Positions 52,757 to 63,399 of a stretch of DNA of 64,000 bases are shown here, in pieces. Origin of the DNA: Pampus argenteus (Eukaryota; Chordata; Actinopteri; Scombriformes; Stromateidae); NCBI GenBank assembly GCA_036937835.1, contig CM072861.1, positions 22,310,001-22,374,000 of the forward strand, read 5' to 3'. The notes beneath the pieces were generated by a model that was given only the letters and a program-made list of their open reading frames with translations, searched no databases and had not been told where the DNA came from. Position numbers and translations under genes: made by a program. Position 1 is the stretch's first letter. Every line of letters begins with the position of its first letter.

Positions 52757-53200
52757 GGTGTCACAGTCTCTCCGAGATTAACGGCACACGACTCAATGCG
52801 GGCGACATAAAACGAGCCGTCAGTCACATCTGGAAGGACACGGCGGTGGGTTAATCTGAGGAAAAACAGAGGGTTGTCAGTTCTATTCTCTCCATCAGAG
52901 CATGGCCGCCTGCAGAAACGGTGAACGGGATGCTGTGGTGCAATCCACGCGCACACACAGAGACACGCACACACACGCTCCCTTTGCCTCCCTCTCTCTC
53001 ACTCTCTCGCTCTCTCTCTCTCTCTCTCTCTTCCTCGTGCCTTCCCGCCAGCAGCCCGCGCGCTGTGAGAAGTGGATTCGGTGGGCGCGAGGGGATGGAG
53101 CGACCCCTCCCCTCTCCTCTTTTTCCTCCCGCCCGCCTCGCTGCAGCATCACAAGGGCCACCACTCATAATACAGACCAGGGAATGGTGCAACGCACCCC
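52757..53200 (-). promoter_or_regulatory. cnksr2: cnksr2 5' UTR and promoter region
   Basis: Upstream of the start codon the sequence becomes GC-rich (about 53040-53160). It includes a pure CT tract (about 53000-53031, GA in the gene sense) and a CA tract. No TATA box is apparent. The exact transcription start is unknown. Frames on both strands here are low-complexity. Confidence 0.5.
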
Positions 53201-53859
53201 ATACAGGGAGGATCTCTCTCTGCCTCCCTCCCTCGCTGCCTTACACACACATGCACACATGCACACAAGGCTTAATGCAATAATAAGAACTTAAAATTGA
53301 ATTGTACATCATTTAAAATACACCATAATAAATATAGGCTATATTAGAGCCACAAAAATACAATTGAATTAACTTATAGGTACATATATATTAATAATTA
53401 AATTGTATGTTTTATTATATGGATTTAATTAAATCATTGTCATCATTCATCTTTGCCTATGTTGTTGTTGTTGTTGTTGTTCGCATGTTAGTTGTTCTTT
53501 TATACAGCGCGTGATATAATCATAAGGAAAATGTAGGTTTTATGTCATATGATTTTTTTTTCTTTTTTAAGTTCTCCATCTATGGATGAGAAAATCAGCA
53601 TCAGTTGTCAGGCGCTGCTGGTGTGTGTGTGTGTGTGTGTGTATGGACTCCACAGCTGTGAGGAACAGCGCCACCTGCTGTGCACATGGGACACAGGTGA
53701 CGTCATGGATTTAAACCCTATACACACACACAGACAAACACACACACATCACGTCTCAAATAAGGCCCACTTTATAGGAAGATGAAGTGTAGTGGGTACA
53801 TAGATGTTTAGCAGGTAGGTAGACACACAGCGTACGGTGGCTCATAACATAGTGGTTAT

Positions 53860-54060
53860 GATTAAGGCTTCAACTAATTATTATTTTCATCATCGTTTAA
53901 TCTGTCGATTATTTTCTCAATTAATTGATTAGTTGTTTGGTCAATAAAATGTTGATTAACATTTCACAAAACCCAATGTAGAACCTTGAAATGAAAGACT
54001 AAAGACTAAAGAAACCACAATATATAAAAAAAATATATTTGTCCATATACAGTATAATAT
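53860..54060 (-). repeat. Dispersed fish repeat, second copy (opposite orientation)
   Basis: GGCTTCAACTAATTATTATT, TTAATCTGTCGATTATTTTC, ATTGATTAGTTGTTTGGTC, AATAAAATG and AAAGACTAAAGAAACCACAA form the reverse-complement order of the copy at 37835-38160. Confidence 0.75.
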
Positions 54061-54303
54061 ATAGAAAATACTCATTGATTTAATGAGTATTTGATTGATT
54101 GAATGGCTTTAATGTTTAAATTGAATTGGACCATATACAATATTTTAAATGTTTTATTTACTTTTCAGATGTTTTTGCCTTAAAAGAAAAGAAATGAAAG
54201 AAAAGAAAAGATTCATTTAAAAAAAAAAGAGTAGAAGTACAAATCTAATCTAAAGTCCAGTAGGAAGAGATTACAACACACACATTGTTTTAGATTATCC
54301 ATC

Positions 54304-54309
54304 TTTATT
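54304..54309 (-). terminator. AATAAA signal for an unassigned minus-strand transcript
   Basis: AATAAA in the minus sense, followed 20 nt later by TGTGTGTGTTG, an ideal GU-rich element. It lies 146 nt beyond the stop codon of the candidate small gene at 54455-56235. Confidence 0.5.
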
Positions 54310-54454
54310 GAATATACAGACAGTACAAAGCACATTTGTTTTAATGAGAAAGAAGCCATGAAGCTCTTTTGCAAACATCCAAACAGATACGAGTTACTGT
54401 ACAAAGCAACGATAAAGAGTTGAAAACATATAGCAGTCAGTGCTTGTGTTTATG

Positions 54455-56235
54455 TCACTGGAAGGGAACCTCATAAAGGTCGATGTCTGATTCGTCCAGG
54501 TACCGTACCGAATAGTTTGGATTAATGTTGTCTAATTCTTCCTACACACTCTTAGCCTATGTCTCTATTTGTTAGCCGTACTGCAGCAGGCACTCAGGCT
54601 GTATTGCTAAAGGTGCAGTACAACCTATTTTATTTTAGGATGAAGATATGTATAGAAATAGTATAACACATAGTATTACAGATGGTATAGTTAGGACAAG
54701 ATATATATATGAATATTAGGGGTGTCAAATTATCATGTCAATTGCGATTAACTAATTACAGGCATATACAGCGTGTTATGTTTTTTTAATTAATACACTT
54801 TACTGTTTCTGTATGAGAGTTGCCTTTTTTTTTAAATCTGTTTTTATGTGTTATATATTGTGCTCGAGTTGTTCGGGGTGGAAAACACCCTGAATGTCCC
54901 TGAAGTGGACACTGATTGGCTAATCGTTGTGTTTGGGATGGTTTAGCATAACCTGATTGGTTCCTGCTGTAGGTGAAAGAGTAAGGTGAGTGAGGAGCAT
55001 GTGAGAGTAGTTGGTCCAATGAATGAATGGTAACTTCACAAATGCCCCGACGGCACCATCGATAAATGTAGACTTCTTTGTAGGAAGACGTTACCTTACC
55101 ATCGAAGCAGCTCAAGTTTAGCCACAAAAAAGCAAAGCTGACTATTATTATTATTATTATTATTATTAAGAAGAAGAAGAAAAAAAAAAAGAAGAAAAAG
55201 AAGAAGAAGAAGAAGAAGAATTGCACACTGTTTAATCCTGGTCAATATTTTGTACATTTAATCTCATTCTCTTCAATTAAAAAATGTAAACATATAGAAG
55301 CTCTTTTAATTTAAAATATATATTTACATATATATATTGTAAATGATTTATTTCTTATTTATATTATTTAGGAATAATTAATGATGTGTATATTTTTGAG
55401 GCAAAATCCTTATGTGTGTATGTATTGTATTTTTTTTGGCAATAAACCTGATTCTGATTCTGGTTTGTACAACAAGCTGCTGCAGTTGTTTGTACTGTAT
55501 TGTATTGTATTGTACTGTATTGTATTGTATTGTAGTTTCCGGAGCAGACAACACTAATAAAGATCTAATAAAGTTTACTTGTGTATAATACTTGAGTCCA
55601 TGATCACAAACATACCAAGAGTGACTAAAAGTTGTAATAAAAAATAACGTGAAATATCTTGTAAAGCTTTCAGGTTTTGTTTTTTTTGTACATTCAGATA
55701 TTGAAGAAATGTTTGACATGGACAGTCGGCTTTTTTTTATTTTATTTTTTTTGCTTAAGAATTTGGATTTGTGAATATAACATATATAATATAACAACAA
55801 ATAAAATAATAATGAATCCAAACAATACTAAATCTATAATAATGAAAAGTGAAAGTAGACTATAATCAACAATTTCAACTCCACAGTAGTTTTGATGTAC
55901 ATTGGACCATTTTGTGGGGGGACAACTTACATCAATGTCTTTTATTAAATTCCTGCAAATCCAAAATAGAAACAAATAAAAAATAATAAATTAATAATGA
56001 AAATAAAATAATGAGTTTGTATAAAAACCTGTGCTATCTCTTTGACTTTGCTCCATGGCTGTGACCTCCCTCCTCCAGCAGCCCCTCTGAACAAAGTCAC
56101 CGGTGGGCGGGACCACCCTGCTCGGTTTTCACCCTCTCTGGACGGCACCGTGATGATCTTGAGCTCCCATTGGCTCCTGTCTGCAGACACGTCACAATCA
56201 TGATTAGAATTGATGATCGGACATTGTGATTTCAT
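54455..56235 (-). CDS. Candidate small gene, uncharacterised (about 92 aa)
   Basis: Not recognised. Three minus-strand blocks can be joined in frame: 56235-56066, 55952-55931 (22 nt) and 54541-54455. The first begins MKSQCPIINSN and reads SQWELKIITVPSREGENRAG, then WSRPPVTLFRGAAGGG. The middle block reads NLIKDID. The last reads EELDNINPNYSVRYLDESDI, then DLYEVPFQ and TGA, followed by a good poly(A) signal. In support: a strong acceptor (TTTGGATTTGCAG) and donor (GAT|GTAAGT) around the middle block, the only open phase giving an acidic peptide continuous with the last block, and the downstream AATAAA. Against: the first donor (GGGAG|GTCACA) is weak, a competing donor at CACAG|GTTTTT leads to a stop, and the last acceptor lacks a clear pyrimidine tract. 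It would be head-to-head with hdx. Confidence 0.35.
55142..55221. repeat. (ATT)n followed by (AAG)n
   Basis: About nine ATT units run straight into an AAG/A-rich tract. It falls in the intron of the candidate minus-strand gene, if that is real. Confidence 0.9.
55490..55537. repeat. (TGTAT)n pentanucleotide tract
   Basis: About nine units of TGTAT with occasional TGTAC variants. A CAATAAACCTGATTCTGATTCTG stretch lies just to its left, split by the 20-base rule as AATAAACCTGATTCTGATTC. That motif ends many fish LINE copies, so this may be the 3' tail of an element. Confidence 0.75.
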
Positions 56236-56312
56236 TGTCTAGCAAAGACGACTGACTGCTGAAGAAATCTGCTGAATTTCAGCGTCCGTCTTGATTTTGG
56301 CATCAAAATATG
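56230..56312 (+). promoter_or_regulatory. hdx: hdx noncoding first exon and core promoter
   Basis: A clear donor (AAATATG|GTGAGTAGG) closes a probable 5' UTR exon at 56312. An inverted CCAAT box (CATTGG) lies about 60-100 nt upstream near 56167. The start of transcription is not fixed. The region between 56.16 and 56.24 kb may serve as a bidirectional promoter. Confidence 0.55.
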
Positions 56313-57442
56313 GTGAGTAGGAAAAGTGATTTTTTTTTTTTTACGCGTCGCTTTTAGGGAGGAGGAGTATCCGGACTTGTGTTTGTGTGTCTCCGCTTAC
56401 AGCTCGACTCAACGAGCATGACCTAACCTGGTCTGGAAATCACACATTTGAAGGAAAAGTTGAGCCGCAGCTTCTCCACTGGGGGGGGGAGAAGCTAATG
56501 CTAAGCTAATGCTAAGCTAAAGCTAGCTGGCGCAGACATGGCCGCTCGGGCCTGTTAGCTAATATGAGCTGTGTGTGTGTTTATGTGTGTATGTGTGTGT
56601 GGCTATTGTGTCGATGCGGTGCTTACCCGGTTTGTTTACTGTCTGGCTCTCAGTCGTAAAGTTATGTTATGTGCTTCCTGTGTTTTTATGTTCCTCTCTC
56701 CGCGGACTGTTTTGTCCTGCTGGCGGATTAATCTGACACATTTTTAGTTGGTTAATTCGCTCCGTAATGTTTCCACATTGACTGTGTCCATGCGCAGTCA
56801 GTCCACCCAAATAAACCTGCTGTACGCTTATTGGTCGCACAACATTCCCGTATGTGACATTTTCTGTTTTTATTATTAAAAGAAAAACCTTTTTTTAAAC
56901 TTATTCACCACAGTTTTAAGCTTTTTTTAAGTCGAAACATGATGTCAGTGTTGGTTATTGAACCTTTAACTGTGTGTATCGATATAATACAGGTTAGATT
57001 ATGTATTTAAATGTCAAATATTAAATTTATGTCACACTGACATTGAATTAAATTGCATTTTTTAAAACTTTTTGAGTGTCACTTTCTCTGCTTTGTTTAT
57101 CGTGACATTTAATTTTGTCTTTCTGATGATGAAATCTGATGTTATCTGTTGAATATTTCCATATAAGAGGAAACTTAAGTCCACTGAAGGCTGTTTAATA
57201 ACATTATGATGCAAATCAAATAAAAAACAATTGCTTTTCATGTTTCCATATAAGTTATAATTAACCTAAAATCACCTTATTGCAACTTATTAAAATAGTT
57301 TATGTGATATAGTTTCAGCTACCAGTTTGTTGCATGTTCCAGCTTCACATTAATCCACATTTTTTGTAATATTATGAGACAAAATATTGACCGGTTGTTA
57401 CATATAATGAATAATAATGTGTTTTCTGTGGTTTCTCCTCAG
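56313..57442 (+). other. hdx: hdx intron 1
   Basis: 1.1 kb between the noncoding exon and exon 2. The 5' part is GC-richer with CTAATGCTAAGCTAATGCTA repeats. The rest is AT-rich. No coding sequence seen. Confidence 0.75.
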
Positions 57443-57604
57443 ACACGTTACCCAGCCGTGTGCCAGGTGCACTGAGACAGGATGACTTCGATCCAAAGAG
57501 CGCTAACCTAGAAACATGGAGGTTTTGCTGTGAGCTGCATGGCTGCCCCGTTCCCCTCCAGTAGCAGAATGGATGCGTGGCCACAAAGGCGGGGCCTGCA
57601 GACT
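57443..57604 (+). CDS. hdx: hdx exon 2 with upstream ATGs and N-terminal extension
   Basis: The exon begins after TTTCTCCTCAG. Two short upstream open frames (ATG at 57482 and 57516) end before the main frame ATG at 57539, which adds MAAPFPSSRMDAWPQRRGLQ T before the conserved MNLRSV. The coding part counts 66 nt in phase 0. Confidence 0.65.
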
Positions 57605-60600
57605 GTGAGTATATCGAGAACTGCGTTTCAATATGAGCTCGAAAAAAATGACATGATTTTGTACAAATTACAGTAAACATAAAATTTGTCTTCCTATGAA
57701 AGTCATAATCGTGTTGCAGTGCATGAGGCGAAGAAAGAAAGTTGAACAGGAGTCGTGAATTTATCAGTTTAAAGTGAAAGCTTTATAACTTTAACATAAT
57801 CATTTGTTCTTATCTCTCTCTGTGAGCTCTGGTTAGTGACTTTTTTTATTTTTTTATCTAATAGTGAGTCTTTATCTTTGTGGTTTGTCACTTAGATGAA
57901 CCTGCGGTCAGTGTTCACAGCTGAACAGCAGAGGATCCTAGAACGTTACTACGATAATGGGATGACCAATCAGAGCAAGGCTTGCTTTCAGCTGATACTG
58001 CAATGTGCTCAGGAGGCCAAACTGGACTTCAGCGTTGTCCGGGTAGGCTCATAAAAAGCTCTTATATGTGTGTGTGTGTGTGTGTGAGATGGAGTTTACT
58101 ATGATTTGTGTTTCTAATGAGGGATGCCCTTGTTATGCTGCAGTGATCAGGGTAAGTAATGGAGACGGTGGAGTGAGTCTGTGGCTTTTTTTTTTTTTTT
58201 TTTCCCTCCTTCATCTCGTGCAGAGTCATGAATCATTATCCTCTCTTCCCTGAATTAGTCACTCTAGTGTTTTGCGGAATGTGTTTTTAAGTGACGTTAT
58301 TGAGCTCTTCCTCTCCCCGCAGACATGGGTTGGCAACAAAAGACGTAAGCTCGCCTCCAAGGTTGACCAGAATGGAGGCGTGTCTCATTCCTTATCCAGT
58401 CACGGACTCGCCGGAGGACTACTGTCCAATCACACGTTAGCTGGTGGTGCTCTGTCCAATCATGGCCTAGCTGCGGGGGCGCTACTCCCTGCTGATTTGG
58501 CTGCAGCGCGGAACATCCAGAATCGTGTGCACCTCCTGCCTCCATCGTCATCCTTCCCTTCTTTCTCGTCGTCATCCTCCTCTCCTGCCTCTTCCTCTCC
58601 CCTGAGCAGTGGGAGCAACAACAATAACAACAACAACGACGTCATACTGACGGGGATCTACTCTCTCAACTCCGTCCCCCGCTCCCGACCCAAACCCACA
58701 GCCCCGCCATCTCAGTCAGACTCTGAGCTTTCAGCACACCCATCCTCATCTCTGATCAGCCAGGCCCTGCAGAGCAGAAACAGCTCCAGCTCCTCACCCC
58801 TCCACACTAAGCTGGTGTCACTCTCTCAGAACCTGCCATCCATCACATCTGCCTCAGCGCCTTTAGTCTACACTGCAGTCAGGAAGGGGAGTCTGTCCCT
58901 TGGGGAGGCTGGGGTAAGTGTCGGAGCAGGGGTGGTACCTCACAGCTGGACTAGGCAGTACGGAACGGCGCAAACTCGCCCCTGGTCCTCTTCCTCCCAA
59001 ACCCAGGCTCAGCTTCAGCCCAGACCTCAATCCAATCCCCAACCTCAACCACCTGCCCCACAGAAGACACGGGTCTCCCTCCCAGTCCGAAACTCCAGTC
59101 CTGCCTCTGAACACACACCTCGTATCCAGCAAGTCTTCACCTTGTCAGAACGAGGCGATGGGGACAGACTTAAGCCTGGACTCGCGTCGACACGTAGAGT
59201 CCAGGAGAGTCAGAGGCTGCTGCCCCACCCTCTGGAAACCAGTCATAATTTTTCCATCGCCATGGAAACTGCAGACGAAGAAGATGAGTGGCAAAGGGAA
59301 GAGGAATTGGCAAATATGGCCGCTCAGACTCACATCCATAGGGAGCAGACGTCACCGTCAGAAGCGTCTGTGGTGAGTGGAAGCCACACGCCTCCTATGA
59401 CGAGCTCCAAACCAGCACTGCTTCACGGCAACACAACTCTTCAGGGCAACTACTCCCTCACAGCACAGACCTCAATCACAGGGGAATCCAGCTCACAGGT
59501 AGGTGGCGTCCTAGTGTTGTTTCTGTCGTCTCTAAAAGAAATGATTAAACCTAATTGTGTCTGTCTTTGTTTGCAGACTTCGATCGGTGTGTGCGCTGCC
59601 CCCTGGGTTATCAGCAACTCCAGAAAGAGAACAGTGAGTACTTTCTTTCTTTTTTTTTACATATATAAAATAGAAGTTACTAAGTTTACTCAGGTTTATT
59701 AAGCATCGGCGTGCATGTCGTGTGTTCAGCTGCAGGATCGGACCCAGTTCAGTGATGGAGATCTCATCCAACTGAAGCGCTACTGGGACCGAGGCATGAC
59801 CAGCCTGGGCTCAGTCTGCAGGGAAAAGATCACCGCTGCAGCAAACCAGCTCAATGTAGACACTGAAATAGTCAAGGTAACCGACACCACAGGGTTAAAA
59901 ATGACTCCCCGGGTGTAAAAAGGAATTGCAGACAACACTAAAGTATTGGTTCCCTCCGGGGCGTCGGATTTCTGCAGCATCATTGAAACAAGAGAGATGT
60001 TTTGTTTCGCCTTATCTCGCATTGTCTGGTGAAAAGCCTGTGACATTTAGTGAAAAAACAAGGCCATTTGACTTTTCTCAACTTTTTCAGGTAAAAAGAA
60101 AACAAGAAAGAGAGGAACTTTTCTAGGTCACAGAAGTTTTCTAACTTACTTACACAAAGTTGTAGAAAAGTCACATAGTTATATATCAGGGTCACAGCAG
60201 GAATGCTGATGGACTAAATATAGTCTCTCAGTCCTGACACACACATGACCCACTGCCATCTCGCCTACCAGAATATTTATTGCAGGGATGAGAAATCATT
60301 GCCTACAGAGACGTACGGTGTTAGGATCATCTTTAAAACCATTGCACGTTCATTCGTTAAATAAAACTTGCTACCTAAACAACTACTTGAAACTAATTTA
60401 GTCTTGATGTGATACACGTATATCAGGTAGAAATCGGGCTGTGTGGTTGTAGGTAAATGTGATTCTTCTTTAACATTTTGACCCCTCTGATGTGATGCTG
60501 CTCTCCATTTTAATTTCAATCTTCTGGATTTGAATTAATTAGAGAATTTTCCCACAGGGATCAAAAAGGTTATTCTTAAATAAAAACGGTGCAGTTTATA

Positions 60601-60915
60601 TTCAAGCATACCGTCATCACACTACTGATACCCTTGAATTTTAGTTGTAACAGTATGATTGAGATAGATATATATATTTATTTTATACTTTCTCTCTCTG
60701 ACTGGCAGACATGGATCAGTAACAGACGGAGGAAGTACCGTCTGATGGGTATTGAAATCCCTCCACCTAAAGGTGGGCCTGCTGTATTCACAACCTCATC
60801 CCCAGGAAACGAATCCCCAGTAGCGCTTAGCTCTGACGAGGAGCGGCTCAGATCGCCGGACCTCGTGGAGGACTTGAACGATGGAGGATCTGTGTGCCTG
60901 TCAGAAGGTGAAACT

Positions 60916-60946
<31 letters not shown>

Positions 60947-62147
60947 TCTCTCTGCACACCGCGTGTGTCAGTATTAACGCACCTCTCTTCTAGATGGCAC
61001 CATCGACTCGCAGCATAGAGACGGAGAAGACGGGACAGATCTGACCACTGTTGCTCCAATGGCCAATAATGTGGTACTTCATTATTATTATTATCTCTGA
61101 TATTACAGCACGGCATAATGTTTTATCATAATGTGATAAAATGTTTTTGGTTATTCTACTTTTAAACATATAATCTCATACAGTATTAGTTTATAGCAAC
61201 AACACTATAGCATATACATCAATCAGATATGAATTGTGTGATTATTGGGTTTGAATGTGACATGAAGGCTTTACATCTCTGTTTATTTTCAACTTTTGCT
61301 TCTTTTTGTTGATGAATATTAATAGTCGGACAACATTATTATTACCGTCCTATACATAACGGTACTTCACATGTATTTCATGGTCACATATGTAACCTTC
61401 ATTTTCTTCCAAATACTCTTTTTTTCTCTTTTTAACAGAAGATCGAAGTACTTGATGAGGACGAAGAAGAGGACGATGATGATGATGATGGTGATGGTGA
61501 AATTATGGCTTCAGACTTGGAGCAAATGCAGAGCCTGCTGGAATTCAAGGTGAAAACACACACACACACACACACACAGACCAAGCATAACCTGACTGAC
61601 TGTTGAATGACAAGCATTGAGATCGCCTCAGGTTCTGAATTAACCGTGTTTTGAATCCTTTCAGCATGAGGAAGTGCAGTTCTTAGAGCACGAGCTAGAC
61701 AACCAAAAAGAGAGATACCAGGAGCTTGCAAGCTTCACGAAGAGCCTGCTGAGTGCTGTGAGGAATAACGACCTGAATAGACAGCAGGTGTGTGTACACG
61801 ACGATGTCTTTTCATTAAAAAAAAAACCCAGCAAATTTCAAACATTCGTAAACCTGACGTCCAACGTTGTGTTTTGTTGTTTTTAGGAACTCATCGCCAG
61901 TCTACCTCAGCCTTTAGACCAGGACTGGGACATGACTGTGGAAAGAGGAAATCTGCTCGACGGCATGTCAGAAGACGAATCCTCCGACCACGAAGAGTCT
62001 CCGCCGGCCGGCGCCATCGACCACAAACGCGCGCCGGCGAACGACAACGTCCCACTGGTCACCATAAACGAAGACGGTTCAACAACTGAAGTTACTGAGC
62101 CCTCTGCATCAGAGGAGCAACTGCAGGGAGCAGTCCATGAACACTAG
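57539..62147 (+). CDS. hdx: Highly divergent homeobox protein
   Basis: Nuclear homeodomain protein, predicted DNA-binding regulator of little-known function. Ten coding exons: 57539-57604, 57896-58042, 58323-59498, 59577-59633, 59730-59876, 60709-60907, 60994-61073, 61439-61549, 61665-61787, 61887-62147. All phases agree (788 aa from the first ATG, 767 aa from MNLRSV, the start used in human HDX). Homeodomain 1 is at about residues 23-82 (MNLRSVFTAEQQRILERYYD ... TWVGNKRRK). Homeodomain 2 is at about 483-542 (LQDRTQFSDGDLIQLKRYWD ... TWISNRRRKYRLMGIEIPPP). Both resemble human HDX strongly. Between them lies a Ser/Pro/Gln-rich, probably disordered exon with NDVILTGIYS and SIAMETADEEDEW conserved. 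The C-terminal half has an acidic run (DEDEEEDDDDDDGDGE) after KIEVLD and a coiled-coil-like FLEHELDNQKERYQELASFT. The final exon is diverged. Start choice is uncertain: MAAPFPSSRM, MDAWPQ and MNLRSV are all in frame. Confidence 0.96.
57896..58042 (+). CDS. hdx: hdx exon 3: homeodomain 1, helices 1-2
   Basis: 147 nt, phase 0 on both sides, starting exactly at ATG of MNLRSVFTAEQQ and ending DFSVVR before an intron. Recognition helix residues TWVGNKRRK are in the next exon. The homeodomain has W48 and N51, but V and G at the positions usually held by F49 and Q/K50. Confidence 0.96.
58323..59498 (+). CDS. hdx: hdx exon 4: recognition helix of homeodomain 1 plus disordered region
   Basis: 1176 nt, symmetric phase 0. 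After TWVGNKRRKLASK come Gly/Leu repeats (HGLAGGLLSNHTLAGGALSN), a Ser-rich run, an Asn run (NNNNNN), and Gln/Pro stretches. Conserved islands with mammals are NDVILTGIYS near the middle and FSIAMETADEEDEW near the end. The rest is lineage-specific low complexity. Confidence 0.93.
59730..59876 (+). CDS. hdx: hdx exon 6: homeodomain 2, helices 1-2
   Basis: Again 147 nt and phase 0, encoding LQDRTQFSDGDLIQLKRYWD then RGMTSLGSVCREKITAAANQ and LNVDTEIVK. The exon boundary falls at the same homeodomain position as in exon 3, and the following exon again opens with ACATGG (TW). Confidence 0.96.
60709..60907 (+). CDS. hdx: hdx exon 7: recognition helix of homeodomain 2
   Basis: TWISNRRRKYRLMGIEIPPP then KGGPAVF, followed by an acidic Ser-rich part ending SVCLSEG, as in human HDX. 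The donor GAAG|GTGAAACTA runs directly into a (CA)n tract. Confidence 0.95.
61665..62147 (+). CDS. hdx: hdx exons 10-11: coiled coil and C-terminus
   Basis: Exon 10 (61665-61787) gives HEEVQFLEHELDNQKERYQE, matching human NEEVKFIENELEIQKQKYFK in register. Exon 11 (61887-62147) encodes an acidic Pro-containing tail ending GAVHEH and TAG. The tail is diverged from mammals. Confidence 0.93.
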
Positions 62148-62368
62148 TGACTATCTCGTGTACATCAACTCTCACACACACTCATACAGGTGTTTCCAAA
62201 CTCCACACAGAAGCTGGAATATATGGTCTTACAGTAACACAAACATGATAAACTCATGCTCCACGCCCAGTGCCTGTGGATTAATGCTTCACTTTGACTG
62301 TTGGGCTTGTTGCCTTTTTTACCGCATATCATTCGCCTTGTTTTCTGGCTCAGTCCAGAGAGATAAAC

Positions 62369-62374
62369 AATAAA
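62369..62374 (+). terminator. hdx: hdx poly(A) signal (AATAAA)
   Basis: AATAAA 222 nt beyond the hdx stop codon, followed about 20 nt later by TCTGTGTCTGTGAC, a GU-rich element. Confidence 0.75.
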
Positions 62375-62649
62375 CGACCTCTAACTCAATCTGTGTCTGT
62401 GACTTTTTTTCTTCTCATGCGTCACCGATTGACCAGAACAAGGAGTCACGTCTGCTAGTAATAAAACACTAGCCTTCACTATTTAAACGATTTCTATTGT
62501 TAAGCAGTTCAAACTACTGGGAGACAGAGGGATTTATATATTTAAAAAATTAAAAATTAAACATAACTGACGCACAGTAAATCTGATGGTAATTTATTGG
62601 TCTTGTCCTCAATCAGAAGGTTTTGATCTTAAACCATAATTGTATGACA

Positions 62650-63012
62650 AAATATTTTTATACACAACTCATAACTAGTTAGGAATTGCACTATATAATT
62701 ATTATTATTCAGCATAATGTAATAGCACTGTTGTTTCTGTTGCACATTTATACACCATATAATATTAATTATATTCTTGTTTATCATATTTCATTATATA
62801 CTACATATACAATCATTGCACAATGGATAATAACTGTTTTTTTTCTTTTATCTCACTACTCTCATTTTTATTATATACTACAGATATAATTACTGCACAA
62901 TTTCTTTTTTTTTCTTTTCTATTTAACCATTTTATTCTATTGTCATGTGTGCTGTTGTGACACATTTTTCCCCTCAGGATTAATAAAACATTTCTTATTC
63001 TTATCCACTAAA
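62650..63012 (+). mobile_element. 3' end of a LINE-like element
   Basis: AT-rich sequence with TTTATTCTATTGTCATGTGT then GACACATTTTTCCCCTCAGG and ATTAATAAAACATTTCTTAT ending in a TTCTTATTCTTAT tail. This is the usual 3' terminus of fish L2/Rex-type LINEs (CCCTCGGGATTAATAAAG...). Inside, ATATACTACA.ATA.AAT.A TTGCACAA recurs at about 62795 and 62873, an internal imperfect duplication. No coding part remains. Confidence 0.6.
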
Positions 63013-63316
63013 AAATAAAAAATAAAATAAAACCTTGGTGGGAGATAGAAACAGAACTGGAGACACAGTGGATGAAATTTAAGCCTCTTTATTTCCTCTT
63101 GGGACTATAGATGGACAAGCTTATAAAACATTTTTAATACATCCTTAAAGATCAGAGAATTAAAATTATATGAGGTTTTTTTTTTGCTGTTTAAACTTCA
63201 ACCTGCGTCAACCATAAAGGACATGACATATCTGTTACAACAGCAGTGACTATTTCTGATGCATGTATGTCACACACAACATGTCACTCTGCATCAATCC
63301 CCAAACCACGTCCTGC

Positions 63317-63361
63317 TCTCTCTCTCTCTCTCTCTGTCTGTCTCTCTCTGTCTCTCTCTCC
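63317..63361. repeat. (CT)n tract
   Basis: CT dinucleotides with a few GT interruptions, just upstream of the probable promoter of the next gene. Confidence 0.85.
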
Positions 63362-63399
63362 CCTCCATCTCGAGATCCGCTGCTTTGGTTTGGACTGGG

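Noticed and set aside
54786..55226. 147-codon minus frame starting with poly-Phe
   Set aside because: Its N-terminal part is the AAG/ATT microsatellite. The rest has no recognisable similarity and no splice-phase link to the neighbouring candidate gene.
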